This document shows, one piece after another, positions 1 through 11,536 of a stretch of 64,000 bases of DNA. This stretch comes from Trifolium pratense. Lineage: Eukaryota > Streptophyta > Magnoliopsida > Fabales > Fabaceae. Numbering within the stretch: position 1 is the stretch's first letter; each line of letters begins with the position of its first letter. The notes under the pieces were generated by a model. The model worked only from the letters and a program-made list of their open reading frames with translations, searched no databases and was not told where the DNA came from. Location of the stretch: positions 21,506,777-21,570,776 of the forward strand of contig NC_060063.1 in NCBI RefSeq assembly GCF_020283565.1, in the 5' to 3' direction. A program made the translations under genes and the position numbers.

Positions 1-2428
1 ATAGCTATTGCAAGGTTTTGTAGTTGATCAATGTTGTCCAGCTCTTCTGTTCTAGTCACATAATCACTAAGATATCCTGGAGGTCTTCTTTGCCTGGGTG
101 AAAGTGATTCATCACTGGTATTTTCTAAGTCCATGTCACTGTCAAGATTTCCATTGACATTTTCATTGTCAATGTCAGCCTCATCATGATTAACACCTTC
201 ATTGTCTGCTGCAATATCATCTTTTTCATCATCATTATCACTTCCATACTGAATATTCTTTGAGCTTTCAGCCTTTTTATCCCAATTCCAACTTTTATTT
301 TCTTCAAATACCACATCCCTACTGACAATGATCTTCCTTTCTTTTGGATTATAGAGCTTGTAGGCCTTGGACTCTTCACTAACACCAAGATGAATACATC
401 TGATGCTTTTCTTGTCCAGCTTCTTTCTCTGAGCATCTGGAATGTGCACATGAGCCACACACCCAAATATTCTGAAGTACTTCACTGATGGTTTGTGTCC
501 ACTCCATGCTTCTTCTGGTGTGATGTTTTTCACAGCAAAAGTAGGACACCTGTTCATGACATGAGTGGCCCAATTGACTGCTTCTGGTCAGAATCTTTTA
601 GGCACTTCTCTGCAAGATAACATACTTCTCACCATATTCAATAGTGTTCTATTTTTCCTTTCTGAGACTCCATTTTGTTGTGGAGTATAAGCAGCTGTCA
701 ATTGTCTCTTTATACCCTGAGAACTACAGAAATCATTGAACATAGCAGATGTGAATTCACCACCCCTATCAGTTCTAAGACACTTAATCAAGCATCCAGA
801 TTCCTTTTCAACTAGGGATTTAAACCTTTTAAACAGTTCAAATGCAGAAGATTTTTCTTGCATAAAGTAAGTCCAAGTTTTTCTAGTAAGATCATCAGTG
901 AAAGTGATAAAATACATGTTCCCTCCATTGGACTTAGGGTTTAAGGGACCACAAATATCTGAATGCACAAGTTCTAATTTCTCAGAAGCCCTCCAATTTG
1001 CCTGCTTTGGAATACTATCTCTGTGTTGCTTCCCTGACAAGCAATCACCACACTTCTCTTCACTATCCTTTAATTCAGGCAAGCCTCTAACCATCTTCTT
1101 TCCAGTCAATACTTTCAACCCTCTAAGGCTGAGATGTGCATATCTTTTGTGCCATAGATCAGTTTCTTCCTCTTTTGTTATTTGCAGACAATTTGGAATT
1201 ATCACAGGTGCATAGATGATGTACATTCTATTTGCAGTCATAGCAGTGCTAATGATCAATCCCTTCTCTTCATGAAACAATTGACACATATTGTTTTTAA
1301 AGATAATAGTGATACTCTTCTGCTGTAATTGCCCTATACTAAGCAGATTATTGCTTAAGCCAGGCAAATAATACACATCAGTAATCACTATTATTTTTCC
1401 TTCCATATCCAATTTCACATTACCTTTGCCCATTACAGCCATCTTTGAGTCATTCCCAAGCTTCACTGATTCTCTGAAGCTTTCATCAAATTCAAACAGC
1501 CAATCTTTGTTGCCAACCATATGATTGCTGCAGCCACTATCAAGATACCAAGCCACATGCTTGCAGTTAGTATTCATACCAGAAAAAGCCATTAGCAACA
1601 TTTCTTCTTTGCTACCAAACTCAGCATAGTTTGCATTTGTATCCCAATCAGGGCATTCATTCTTGTAGTGTCCCAATTTGTGACACTGGAAGCATTCTAC
1701 ATGTTCTTTACTCTGGCTTCCTCTCCCTCTCCCTCTTGAGGAAGAACCACGACCTCTCCCTCTACTAGCATTGGATACCTTGAGAGCTTGCTCCTCTCCA
1801 ACTGTGACACCATAACTCTTTTTGCCTTTCATAAGTTTCTCATGAACAAGAAGACTGCTTTGTAACTCATCTATGGACATAGTAGTTACATCATTGGATT
1901 TAGTGATTGAGCACACTACATAATTGAATTTCTCAGTCATTGATCTGAGAATCTTTTCAACAACTGTCACTTGCTCCATTCTTTCACCATGTGCAGTCAT
2001 GTTATTTGCAATCTTGAGAGTTCTTGCAAAGAATTCAGTGATAGATTCAGTTTCTTCCATTTCAAGAATCTCAAATTCACGTCTTAGGGATTGCAATTGC
2101 GCACGTTTCACCTTGTTTGAACCTTGATACTTGCGTCTCATTGCATCCCAAATGTTCTTTGCAGTGTCACGTTCCAATATGGTTTCCAAAATTGTTCGAT
2201 CAATAGATTGGAAAAGATAGTTCTTTACCTTCAAATCCATAAGCTTGCTCGCATCTGCAAGCCGTTGTTGTTCCACCGTCGCATTCACGGAGCTGCAAGT
2301 ACTCCATGTTCAATCATTGTCCAGTATTCCTTCGATCGGAGAAGATTTTCCATAAGCATAGCCCAATGTTCATAATAACCATCGAACTTTGGGATGGATG
2401 GTTGAGCAAAATTGGAGTTTTCTGTCAT
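1..2428 (-). pseudogene. Copia gag-protease-integrase polyprotein of element A (frameshift and nonsense)
   Basis: The natural start is the ATG at 2426-2428 (MTENSNF...), not the longer upstream open frame. The Gag N-terminal region runs to about 2290, where a TGA and a one-base frame change interrupt it. The frame then runs from about 2288 to a TGA at 588-590. It holds a UBN2-type Gag region, a CCHC zinc knuckle (CFQCHKLGHYKNEC, near residue 200), an aspartic protease DSG motif (WYLDSGCSNHM), the pre-integrase zinc region and an integrase core with a D(35)E spacing I counted. The TGA replaces the Trp expected before Pro-Glu-Ala in the integrase C-terminal half. The same frame continues open from 587 to the left edge through the integrase tail, so only these two lesions are visible. 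It cannot be translated as one protein. Confidence 0.88.
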
Positions 2429-2622
2429 TGTGATTGAAAGTGGATGGAAGGAATGAGCTGAATGATGATGAATGCGAGCAAAAAAGATGAAGAAAACGGT
2501 TAGCAACCACCGTAACTTCCTAAGCAAACCACCGTAACTGCCACCGGAAAACTGCAGTTTCCTTGAAAAAATGGTTAGCGCGCGCGCGAAAAAAAAAACG
2601 GAGGTCTTGGATCAAGGCTTAA

Positions 2623-2631
2623 CTGATACCA
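2623..2631 (-). other. Primer-binding site of element A
   Basis: The minus strand reads TGGTATCAG two bases inside the LTR, matching the 3' end complement of initiator tRNA-Met. The match then diverges (GTTAAGCC rather than AGC). Element D uses the same divergent form. Confidence 0.7.
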
Positions 2632-2633
2632 CT

Positions 2634-2742
2634 TGTTGGGTAATCAATGATCCATAGTGTATTCAATAGCAAAGCTTGCCTTATATAGGCTTACAAAGTT
2701 GGGCCAAGCCCAATCAATCTAGGCCCAAAGAGCTTCCTAACA
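2634..2742 (-). repeat. 5' LTR of element A (109 bp)
   Basis: Read on the minus strand it starts TGTTAGGAAG and ends ACCCAACA, giving the TG...CA ends of an LTR. A TATA-like CTATATAAGG lies at about 2681-2690. A primer-binding site follows two bases after the CA end. The second LTR is outside the window, so the boundaries rest on the terminal dinucleotides and primer-site position. Confidence 0.75.
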
Positions 2743-2966
2743 AACAAAAATCAAAATCATAAATCTTAGATTTTGGAGCTTCCTCTCTCATATCTATATT
2801 TGCAGAATTGGCGTTGATATGAAGTGTAGTTTTTTTTTTTTTTAATCATTTTTTGATTTTTTTCTTGTGATTTTGATCCGTTTGTGGTGAATGTTGAAGC
2901 AGTGCAAAAAAGAAGGAGTATCATAAATCTTAGATTTTGGAGCTTCCTCTTTCATTTGATCCGCTT
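2743..2966. other. Unclassified AT-rich sequence with a 31-bp direct repeat
   Basis: No gene is visible. A perfect 31-bp repeat starting ATCATAAATCTTAGATTTTG occurs at 2756-2786 and 2920-2950. A shorter TTTGATCCG(T/C)TTGTGG pair lies between and after the copies. This looks like a local tandem duplication or the trace of repaired breakage beside element A. Confidence 0.6.
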
Positions 2967-3017
2967 GTGGATCATTAACTTATGATACTCTTTATGATAT
3001 TTTTATTGGAGATGCTC
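2967..3017. repeat. Right-end remnant of a Tourist-like MITE
   Basis: This stretch matches the right 50 bp of the complete MITE at 22599-22939, ending GGAGATGCTC followed by TAA. The left part of the MITE is missing here. It belongs to a block that is duplicated at 22888-23996. Confidence 0.65.
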
Positions 3018-3091
3018 TAAAAAATTGGATGGTAAGCTTTTTGTACCATACAATAGACATTTTCATAATTACATAAATAGTATAGAATTTT

Positions 3092-3321
3092 GGGTTACAT
3101 ATCTTTTTAGTCCTTTTTATGCTACTTTTTAAGTTAGTCCATACTATAATTTTATTAGATTTTTAGTCCTAACAATTTTTCCATTTTTAATATTGATCTT
3201 TACCTTTAAATTATTGTTGAGTGGACAAACTAACATTCCACGTTGACGCCACATATTATGCCGCGTGGACTCAAATTGACATGTCATGCCATGTGTTAAA
3301 AACCAGATTTAAATTAAATTT

Positions 3322-3375
<54 letters not shown>

Positions 3376-4057
3376 ATTTTTCGGTTATGTAGATATACAT
3401 CGATACATTTGCTGAGGTGGATGATTCTGATTGGTTTATAAATAGTATTGATTTTTCTATATTAAATATTTTTTGTGGACCAATCACAATCATCCACCTA
3501 AACCGTATACCGATACAAATCCACATAATATGTGTACCAGAGTGTTCCCCTATCATATACCCAAAAAACTCGGAAAATTCAATGCATGAAGAAGTCTTAA
3601 ACACACTTCTCCCTCTCCTCTGTTTTTCAAGTACTTTTTCCAATTTCAACAATCAAAACCTAAACCTTAAAATTGAAATTTTTTTTTTGTATTGTGTGAA
3701 TTAACTCTCAGTTCTGCTTACAAGATTTTATGAATGGATTACAAAGAAAATAATTTCTAGTAAAACTTTTGAAGATATATCATCAAATGCACATCAAGAA
3801 CAACTCAAGGTCTTGCCTCATTCACAACCATGTCTAGTTATTATAACATTTTCCAATTTTACCAAGGTGTTGGCCGGGTGAAGATTGAAGAAGATTAAGA
3901 ACAAAAAGATGAAGGAAATTAATGGTGGTCTAGTGTTTATATTTTTTTTTTTCATTTTAATTAACAATTTAAATGTACATGTGGCGTGCCACGTCATTAA
4001 ATGTGTCCATGAGGCATTACATGTGGTGTTGTGTGGCATATTCCGTTTGTCCACTCA
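3092..4057. mobile_element. Mutator-type MITE, copy 1, right end lost
   Basis: It starts GGGTTACATATCTTTTTAGT after the 9-mer TAGAATTTT, one base different from the target duplication of the complete copy at 23014-24064. Internal inverted arms begin TTGAGTGGACAAAC on the left and are mirrored by GTTTGTCCACTCAA near the right end. No transposase is encoded. Similarity to copy 2 stops at about 4057, where an unrelated repeat begins, so the outer right terminus is missing. Confidence 0.65.
3324..3373. repeat. (TA)n microsatellite
   Basis: An almost pure TA run inside Mutator-type MITE copy 1. A shorter TA run sits at the equivalent place in copy 2 (about 23257-23280), so the locus is length-variable. 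Confidence 0.9.
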
Positions 4058-4058
4058 A

Positions 4059-4392
4059 GCCGTGAACCACGAACCAATTCATGCGAACCAGTTCACAATG
4101 CTTTTGCGAATTCGGTTCACACAAATTCGTGAAGAATTCACGTAAAATGGCGAACCAAGCGAACCAGCATATAATTATTATAAATATTAACACTGCATTA
4201 AAATTTAAAACTGCGTTTAGGCATTGTCTACACTTTGGAAAGTAACAGTGGCCCATCAATGAAGATGTGCATTAAGCATTGCCCAATGTTGTTCTTTGAA
4301 TTCCTTTTGTACACTTATTTATATACCTCAAGCTTTAGAACTTGTGAAACTAAGCAATGTGGGACTTTTTTCCTCTTCGTACTCCTAGCTTT
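4059..4392. repeat. Dispersed repeat of about 335 bp, copy 1
   Basis: It matches 50513-50849 closely from GCC(G/A)TGAACC to CTCCTAGCTTT. The first 100 bp are dense in GAACC/GGTTC and GCGAA/TTCGC motifs that can pair. The end carries GCAATGTGGGACTTTTTTCC, a motif often seen in plant LTRs. I could not assign a family. Both copies sit exactly where another element is broken. Confidence 0.65.
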
Positions 4393-4426
4393 ATAACGTA
4401 AATTATGATAAATAATAGATACATAA

Positions 4427-4559
4427 TTTTTATTTATTTTGAGGGTAGGCTTGGCGAGCCATCCCTATAACTTATGGCAGTCATATGTCTTGATAGCCAT
4501 ACATACAACACTCACCAACAAGGATGAACGTGACATAATTAGCCAACTGACCATTTTTA
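4427..4559 (-). mobile_element. SINE-like 133-bp insertion with 19-bp target duplications
   Basis: The 19-mer ATAAATAATAGATACATAA occurs perfectly at 4408-4426 and 4560-4578 and brackets a 133-bp insert. On the minus strand the insert ends in an A-rich tail (CCCTCAAAATAAATAAAAA), and long target duplications plus an A-rich 3' end suit a SINE. The internal RNA polymerase III boxes are weak at best, so it could instead be another short retroposed sequence. Confidence 0.45.
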
Positions 4560-4578
4560 ATAAATAATAGATACATAA

Positions 4579-4739
4579 GTGTAATAGGGTTTTATAAATA
4601 TATAATAAAATAATAAGAGTTCAAATTTACAATCACTTTGTATTTCAATCATATATATATAAAATTTATTCTCACATGACATGCATGAATAAATAAAAAT
4701 AAATAAGAGATCTATTATTCTTTACTATATATATATATA
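4579..4739. other. AT-rich flank of element B
   Basis: Nothing gene-like is visible. It ends in a short (AT)n run into which element B inserted. Confidence 0.6.
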
Positions 4740-5787
4740 TGTTGGGTTTTTGTATGTTGGCTACATTTTGCAAAAACATATTTTAGCCAAGTGTTGAGAC
4801 ATATGTGCTGACCCCAAGTGTTGTGACAAATGTTGGTACACTTTGGAACAACACCTGTCTGTGTATCTGTGCGCGCCAGCTAGCGGTTATTATTTTCTAC
4901 TCAATCTTTTGAAGATTTGTTTGAAGAATTGTTTCAAGGTTTCTTACAGAGGAAGGCGCACGTGTTTAATGTGTTTCAGGAGGCAGCCAAACCCTAGTTT
5001 TATTTTCCAAAGGAATTATATTTTTGGAAAATATATTTTTGCGTTTCAAAAATATAACTATTATTTTCAGAAATATATCACTGCTGCCGCAGTTCTAGAA
5101 GCCCTAATTTTGTCTTGAAGCCCAAGTCGTTCTACTACTATAAATACGAAGGCAAGCATATGGTTTCAAGTATCTAAAACAGTGTTCTTACAAAGCGTGC
5201 GTTATTAGGGTTTTAGAGTGTTAATTGTGAGCCTTTCTTGTATCTCATTGATGCAAGCTTAGGACCTGTGTTTTACTGAGTTGTAATTGTGAACTTCTCC
5301 CAAGCTTTGAAGTACGGAGATTGTTCTAGTGTGTTGTGTGATTCGCTCGCAAGCTTTTAAGCAAGAGTGAATCTTAGTTTTCATAGGAGTGTGTCTCCAC
5401 CTTTTGTAATCGTTGAAGTTGTTAACAACGCTGAGTGTGTTGTTAAGGTGGGAAGTGGGACGGGGTCTCATATCTAGGAGTTCCTAGGTAGAAGTGTCAT
5501 TGGGTAGTTATTAAGTGAGAAGTTGTAAACGGGTGAGTTTAGCTTCAAAGTAATACTGCTGATAGTGGATTTCATTCCTGGATTGGTATCCCCCAGAGTA
5601 GGCAGGTTGGCTGAACTGGGTTAACAACTCTTGTGTGTTATTTACGTTACTGTCTTTATTATTTTGTGTTCTGTGTTCTGTGTATAGACAAGTGTTGACG
5701 CACGTTGGTCAACATCTGTCTACTACGTGACAGACAAGTGTTGACACACTTTGATCAACACTTGTCTACTGTGTGTTAGGAATTTCA
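4740..5787 (+). repeat. 5' LTR of element B (1048 bp)
   Basis: It starts TGTTGGGTTTTTGTATG and ends AGGAATTTCA. A TATA-like ACTATAAATACG lies near 5138-5149. The last 110 bp hold a direct repeat of about 50 bp built on GACAAGTGTTGAC...CAACA(T/C)(C/T)TGTCTAC. By eye it differs from the 3' LTR at about ten substitutions and one single-base indel. Confidence 0.93.
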
Positions 5788-5789
5788 AT

Positions 5790-5801
5790 TGGTATCAGAG
5801 C
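5790..5801 (+). other. Primer-binding site of element B
   Basis: TGGTATCAGAGC, complementary to the 3' end of initiator tRNA-Met, two bases after the LTR end. Confidence 0.92.
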
Positions 5802-5856
5802 AGGCACCCTGTTCTGAATTTTAGGGTGAGCTCCAGGGAAACTTTTTCTGGCAGGT

Positions 5857-8800
5857 ATGGACAAAGAAGGAGGGCTTGTCACCAGACCACCTCTTCTGGT
5901 TGGTGCTTCAAATTATGACTATTGGAAGTCTCGTATGATGGCTTTCCTAAAACAAATTGATAGCAAGACATGGAAAGCAGTTCTGAGAGGGTGGACACCA
6001 CCTGTGAAAATGGACAAAGATGGTAAACCAACTCTTGAGTTGAAACCTGATGAAGAATGGTCCAAAGAAGAGGATGCGCTTGCTCTTGCAAACTCAAAAG
6101 CATTATACGCATTGTATAATGGTGTTGACAAGCACATATTCAGACTCATCAAAAAGTGTGTCTCTGCTAAGGAAGCTTGGAACATCCTTGAAACTGTTCA
6201 TGAAGGTACCTCTAAAGTGAAGATGTCAAGGCTACAACTCCTAACCACTAAGTTTGAGAATCTAAGAATGAATGATGATGAAACCATTCAGGAATTTCAC
6301 ATGACCATACTTGACTATGATAATCAGTTTGATGCCTTGGGTGAAAAGATACCTGAAGAAAAGCTGGTAAGGAAGATGCTTAGGTCTTTACCTAAGAAGT
6401 TTGATATGAAGGTCACAGCTATTGAAGAAGCCAAAGATATCACAGAAATGAAGCTGGATGAACTGGTTGGTTCATTACAAACTTACGAGGTGGCTACAAA
6501 TGAAAGGACGGATAAGAAGACCAAGAGCATTGCCTTTGTCTCGAATTCTGAGGAAGAAGATCAACAGAGTGACACGGAGTCTGAGAATAGCATCTCTGAT
6601 GCAATGGTTCTTCTAGGAAAACAATTTAATAAGGTGCTAAAAATAATGGACAAACGTCCAAAGACAAGTGCAGCTGACACTGGTCGCAACACGTACAGAA
6701 ATTTCAGAAAACCTATGTCAGATGAGAAGACAGCTCTTAATAAAAGTGTCCAATGTCTTGAATGTGAAGGGTATGGACACATTAGAACTGAATGTGCAAC
6801 CTTCTTGAAGAAACAGAAAAAGAGGTTAACTGTTTCATGGTCAGATGAGGACTCTGAAGGAGAAGCTGACACTGCAAAATCTATCCATGCACTGACAGGT
6901 GTATGTACATCTGACACTGAATCATGTGATGAGGAGCTAACCTTTGATGAACTTGCTGAGTCATACAAGGAGCTGTGTCTAAGGAGTGAAGAAGTCTGCA
7001 GAATCTCAGAAAAACAAAAGGAGACAATCTCAAAGTTGCAAACTGAAAGAATTGTCAATCTAACAAAAATCTCTGAGATTGGTGTCAAGTGTGAAGAAGG
7101 GTTGAAAACAATTGAGGAGCAGAAGGCAATCATCGCCAATCTGGAAACAGATAAGCTTGAGCAACTAGCAGAAATATCTAAGCTGAATGAAGAGGTAACT
7201 GAATTGAACTCTCATCTTGAGAATCTAAAGAAGCATGTTGTTATGTTATTTAAAGGAACTGACCTAGATGAAATCCTAGAAAAACTACCTACCCCTAGTA
7301 GAGCCAAAACAGGCATTGGGTATGAGTATAAAAGTGTTAATAGAATTAAGGATTACAACAAAGATGGAAAATATATGCCTGAGAAAAGTAAGCAACCCTC
7401 TCCAACAATGTATGGAAAAATATCACCACACTTGTCCACCGGACATCATACTTCACACAGACAAGTGTTACCACATATGGCTCCACATCGTCAAAGAAGG
7501 CAGAATCCTAAATTTATACCAAGGCATAAAAGCAAATATCGTTCATGGAGATGTCATCACTGTGGAAGAAAGGGGCACATAAGACCTTACTGCTATAAGT
7601 TATATGGGTATCCAAATGAAACTATTCAAGAGAAACTTGATCCATCCATAACTAATGCAAAGAAGGAGTGGAAACAAAAGGTTGATGTAACCAACACCAA
7701 GGGTTATGTAGCTGAAAGTTGTGAGAAAAGCTTGATTGCTCACACTTCTCTTAGAACCTCATCAAAAGAAGATTGGTACTTTGATAGTGGTTGTTCTAAA
7801 CATATGACCGGTGTTGAAAAATATTTGATGGATATAAAATCCTATGCAACAAGTTTTGTAACATTCGGAGATGGAGCTAAAGGAGAAATTAAGGGTATAG
7901 GAAGGCTGATTGACAATGGTCTACCTAAACTTGAAAATGTTCTTATTTTAAAAGGGCTAACTGCTAATCTAATTAGTATACGCCAACTATGTGATCAAGG
8001 CATGCAAGTCAACTTTACAAAAAATGAATGTCTTGTTAGCAATGATGAAGGTGACATGCTGATGAAGGGTGTTAGATCGAAGGATAATTGTTACTTGTGG
8101 GTTCCTCTAGAAGAAGTTAATGTATCTACATGTCTCTTAACAAAAGAAGATGAGGTTAAGTTGTGGCACCAAAAACTAGGACATCTTAACCTGAAGAGTA
8201 TGAAAAGAGGTATATCTGAGGAAGCTATCAGAGGCTTACCAAACTTACAAATACAGGAAGACAACATCTGTGGCGAATGTCAGATTGGCAAGCAAACCAA
8301 AGTGTCGCACCAAAAGCTGCAACACTTGTCCACTTCTAGAGTTCTTGAGCGACTACACATGGACTTGATGGGTCCTATGCAAGTTGAAAGCCTTGGAGGT
8401 AAGAAATATGTTTTTGTTGTTGTTGATGATTTCTCTAGATACACTTGGGTTAACTTCATTAGGCAAAAATCTGAAACCTTTGATGAATTCAAAGATCTTT
8501 GCTTACAACTTCAAAAAGAAAACGACTGTGGTATTTTAAGAATTAGAAGTGACCATGGAAAGGAGTTTGAAAACTCTAAATTTGCTGAGTTTTGTGCTAG
8601 CTCTTTACAAAATGGTGTGGTTGAGAGAAAGAACAGAACTTTACAAGAATCTGTTAGGGTTATGTTACATGCCAAAAACCTTCCTTATAAATTTTGGGCT
8701 GAAGCTATGAATACTGCATGTTACATCCATAATAGAGTAACATTAAGAACAGGTACTGCAACAACACTGTGTGAACTATGGAAGAACAGAAAGCCTACTG

Positions 8801-9294
8801 TAAAATATTTCCATGTGTTCAGATCAAAATGTTACATCTTGGCCGATAGAGAACCTAGGAGGAAATTGGATCCCAAAAGTGATGAGGGAATATTTCTAGG
8901 TTATTCAACCAACAGCAGAGCCTATAGAGTTTTCAATTCTAGAACGAAAACCATGATGGAATCAATCAAAGTCGTAATTGATGATACTGATTTGACAAGT
9001 ATAGATTCAGCTGAAGAGACAGATGTAGTCACACCTGTCCCAACACCAGATGATGATCAAGCTGAATCTGATTCTGTTCAAGACTTTGAGCCTAATACAG
9101 AGAATTTGAGACCAAACAAAGGTCCATCAATCAGAGTTCAGAAGAACCACTCAAAGGAAATCTCTATTAGAAATCCTGACCAAGGAGTTACCATAAGAAG
9201 ATCTACATATGTAATTCCCAAGAATTTGAAAGAAGAAGCTCAATCTAGAAAATTAAGGGGCAAGCTAAGTATTTGCCTATTTAAAGAATTGTAG
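5857..9294 (+). pseudogene. SIRE-like Gag-protease-integrase polyprotein lacking reverse transcriptase
   Basis: One open frame of 1145 residues. Gag begins with the DUF4219/UBN2-type region (GASNYDYWKSRM..., about residues 15-230). It has two CCHC knuckles, CLECEGYGHIRTEC near residue 299 and CHHCGRKGHIRPYC near 566, separated by a Glu/Lys-rich coiled-coil-like stretch (about 365-485). The protease motif is FDSGCSKHM near 642, the pre-integrase zinc region is LWHQKLGHLN near 768, and integrase follows. In the integrase core the second catalytic Asp (899) and the Glu (923) are separated by 23 residues instead of 35, a 12-residue in-frame deletion just before QNGVVERKN. The frame ends soon after the integrase C-terminal region. 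The usual 400-500 residues of RT-RNase H are missing, not just out of frame. Gag and protease could be functional; integration could not. Confidence 0.9.
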
Positions 9295-9345
9295 CAGTTA
9301 CTGCATGTAACGCGTGCAACCGCCTCTTTTTCCTCTCTTCATTGT

Positions 9346-10027
9346 ATGGTGCACGCTAAACAAGGGAAATGTGATATGAACTCTTCTCCTAAAGTTAATG
9401 TTAATGTTGGTACTTTTGGTAAAGTCATGATTGACTATGTGATTGATTGGCTCAAGAAAACCGGTCTTGAGACTAATGTTGTGCAAGATGTTGACACATC
9501 TTTGGCCCGAGAGAATACACAAGGTGAAACTGTTCCTGAAATCCCCAAACATGTGACTGTTCCTGTAAATGAAAATAGCCAGGTGATGACTGATAATAAG
9601 GAAGAAGTGTCTGATGAACACACTGATGTTAATTCCCCATCTAATGAGAAAAGTTGTTTGAACTTAGAGAAGTTCATATTGGTTGAATGGTCCCTAGAAG
9701 TGAAGGATGGACTATTCATGACAGGGTATGTAATAGACCTGTCCATTATTATTCAGGCGTGTAGCTTTAGTGATGATTTGTTGTATGGTTTGATTTATTT
9801 TCAAACCTATTTTAACCTGTTGCACCTAGAATGTGGAGTTTGTGCAAAGGTCATTATGTTGTGCCTGAAGTTTGTTGATGAGTTTTCTAGTTTGAATTCC
9901 GCTGCACATATATCTAATGGAAAACTCCTGGTGATTTTGAGTGCTGAGTATGCAACACTATGTTGTTCTCTAAAGATGTATCCCTTGGTGTGGTGATACT
10001 CGATGAAAGGTCCAACTAACTTGTTAG
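9346..10027 (+). pseudogene. Possible env-like region of element B, interrupted by element C
   Basis: An open frame of 216 residues (9346-9996) follows pol by about 50 bp. It starts MVHAKQGKCDMNSS and is rich in Val, Thr, Asp and Glu, then contains several hydrophobic stretches toward its end. I recognise no domain. SIRE-lineage elements commonly carry an env-like frame here, so that role is inferred only from position. Sequence after the frame runs into the GTTAG target site of C at 10023-10027 and resumes at 19025. Confidence 0.4.
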
Positions 10028-11524
10028 TGAAGGGATTTAAGAGGAGTTTTTCAAAAAATTTAATCCTCTTAGCCGAACAATCCCGATGAACGGATCTTGA
10101 TTAAACCATTAATCACAAATCAAAGAACACAAAACCACAAGTTTATGTGTTTACCTCTTGAAGTGCAGAACCTTTGAAGTAGAAACTGTTTCTGATCACG
10201 AGCAAAGCAAAGTAGCGATGCATCTACTCAGTCCACACGAACAGAATTTCTCCGATGATCGGTGCTAGCCAATTCCACGAGAGAGTCAGAGAGAACAGGG
10301 TTTAGAGAGCGGCGGCTAGGTTTCACTTTGTGAATTAGGTTAAGCTTACAAAACTTCATCACAAGGGTTCTATTTATAGAACCACTTGTGTGGTCATCAA
10401 ACCAAGCACTGCACCGTACCTTACGGTGGACCGTATTTCTCTATTTTCATAAATTAAATAATAAGTCATACTTAATTATTTAATTACTAATAAGTCCTAC
10501 TTATTATTTTATAAATAAGTCTTACTTATTTATTTCTCTCATCTATCTGTTCTTTGTGTGTGACCCTATAGGTTCTCGTAACGTTGGCAATAATATTAAA
10601 TCACATATTTAATATTATAAACAGTGAGCGGTATCTAGCAACACATCACTGCTACCCAAGTGACGAGAATGTCATGTGATCTGACGAAACCTTTCTATGA
10701 TAACGATCTTATGTATAATTACCCCTTTGCCCTTATATCTATATTGACCACAAGGCATAGATCGTGTCACCCTTGTATGGTTCAATATTTTATTTCTTGA
10801 TCCCAGAATATACTAAACAACGAATAAGCTCAATATCTCATATTGACTTAGTTCGGCGTGGCCACGCATTTTATCAGTTATATTCCATCAAGAGGCCTAC
10901 AGATATTGCTCCTGTTATGTAAGAGGGGCAAATTCCATCTAGGTCACTCATGTCCCTCAACATGATTTGTAGAGTACCCATCAACCGACTTTATAGTCAT
11001 CCTGTTACGGACAATGTTTGAACGGCAACTAAGTATTCTATTCCACATCTAGGGTCCATAGTGGTTTCAGGTCGAAGGGTGGTATACACCATTATCATTA
11101 TGAGAATAACTTATGACACTTTTAATAACATACAATGTAGCATTCTCATGGCGGGTCAATCCAATATAAATATTACTCCTAATATTTATATCTATGTGAA
11201 GACTTGATATCTCATATCCATGACTCGTGAGATGAAGTCATCGGTCTACTCACATAATAGTCTCTATGTTTTACTGTTATCCCACATCACAGTAAAACTT
11301 GACTATGGATACTTTAAGAATAGTGTCATTATGTTTAATGGAGTCTCACTATTAAGTCACACTTAATGTTCCATTAATTAGACTAGCTATTCTAGGGACT
11401 TTATTAGTTTGAAACAAGCATAATAAAGAAATGCCTTATTATATATATTAAATATATAAATCAAAGTCATCATACAAAAGACGATTCTATCAAAATAGAT
11501 TGGCTTTTAGGGCTTACTCCAACA
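10028..11524 (-). repeat. 3' LTR of element C (1497 bp)
   Basis: The minus strand starts TGTTGGAGTAAGCCC and ends TTAAATCCCTTCA. The minus strand carries a TATA-like TTCTATAAATAGAA near 10365-10378. It shares motifs such as GTGAGCGGTATCTAGCAACA with the LTRs of element F. The adjoining CTAGTGGGAGAT on the minus strand (11525-11536) is the polypurine tract. Confidence 0.93.
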
Positions 11525-11536
11525 ATCTCCCACTAG

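Larger units (their letters stand above)
1..2742 (-). mobile_element. Element A: Ty1/copia retrotransposon, cut by the left window edge
   Basis: A copia element read on the minus strand. Its 5' LTR lies at 2634-2742, followed by a primer-binding site, gag, protease and integrase running toward position 1. Reverse transcriptase, RNase H and the 3' LTR lie beyond the window. The order protease-integrase-(RT) is diagnostic of copia. The copy is defective: a frameshift at the start of gag and a stop in integrase are both visible. The LTR is unusually short for a protein-coding element. Confidence 0.9.

Noticed and set aside
3323..3652. Minus-strand 109-residue frame ending in Tyr-Ile repeats
   Set aside because: It runs through the (TA)n microsatellite and the MITE. 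A related but shorter frame at 23234-23476 follows from the duplicated block.
6561..7139. 192-residue antisense frame
   Set aside because: A shadow of the Gag coiled-coil region of element B on the other strand, rich in Ser and Phe from complementing Glu/Lys codons.
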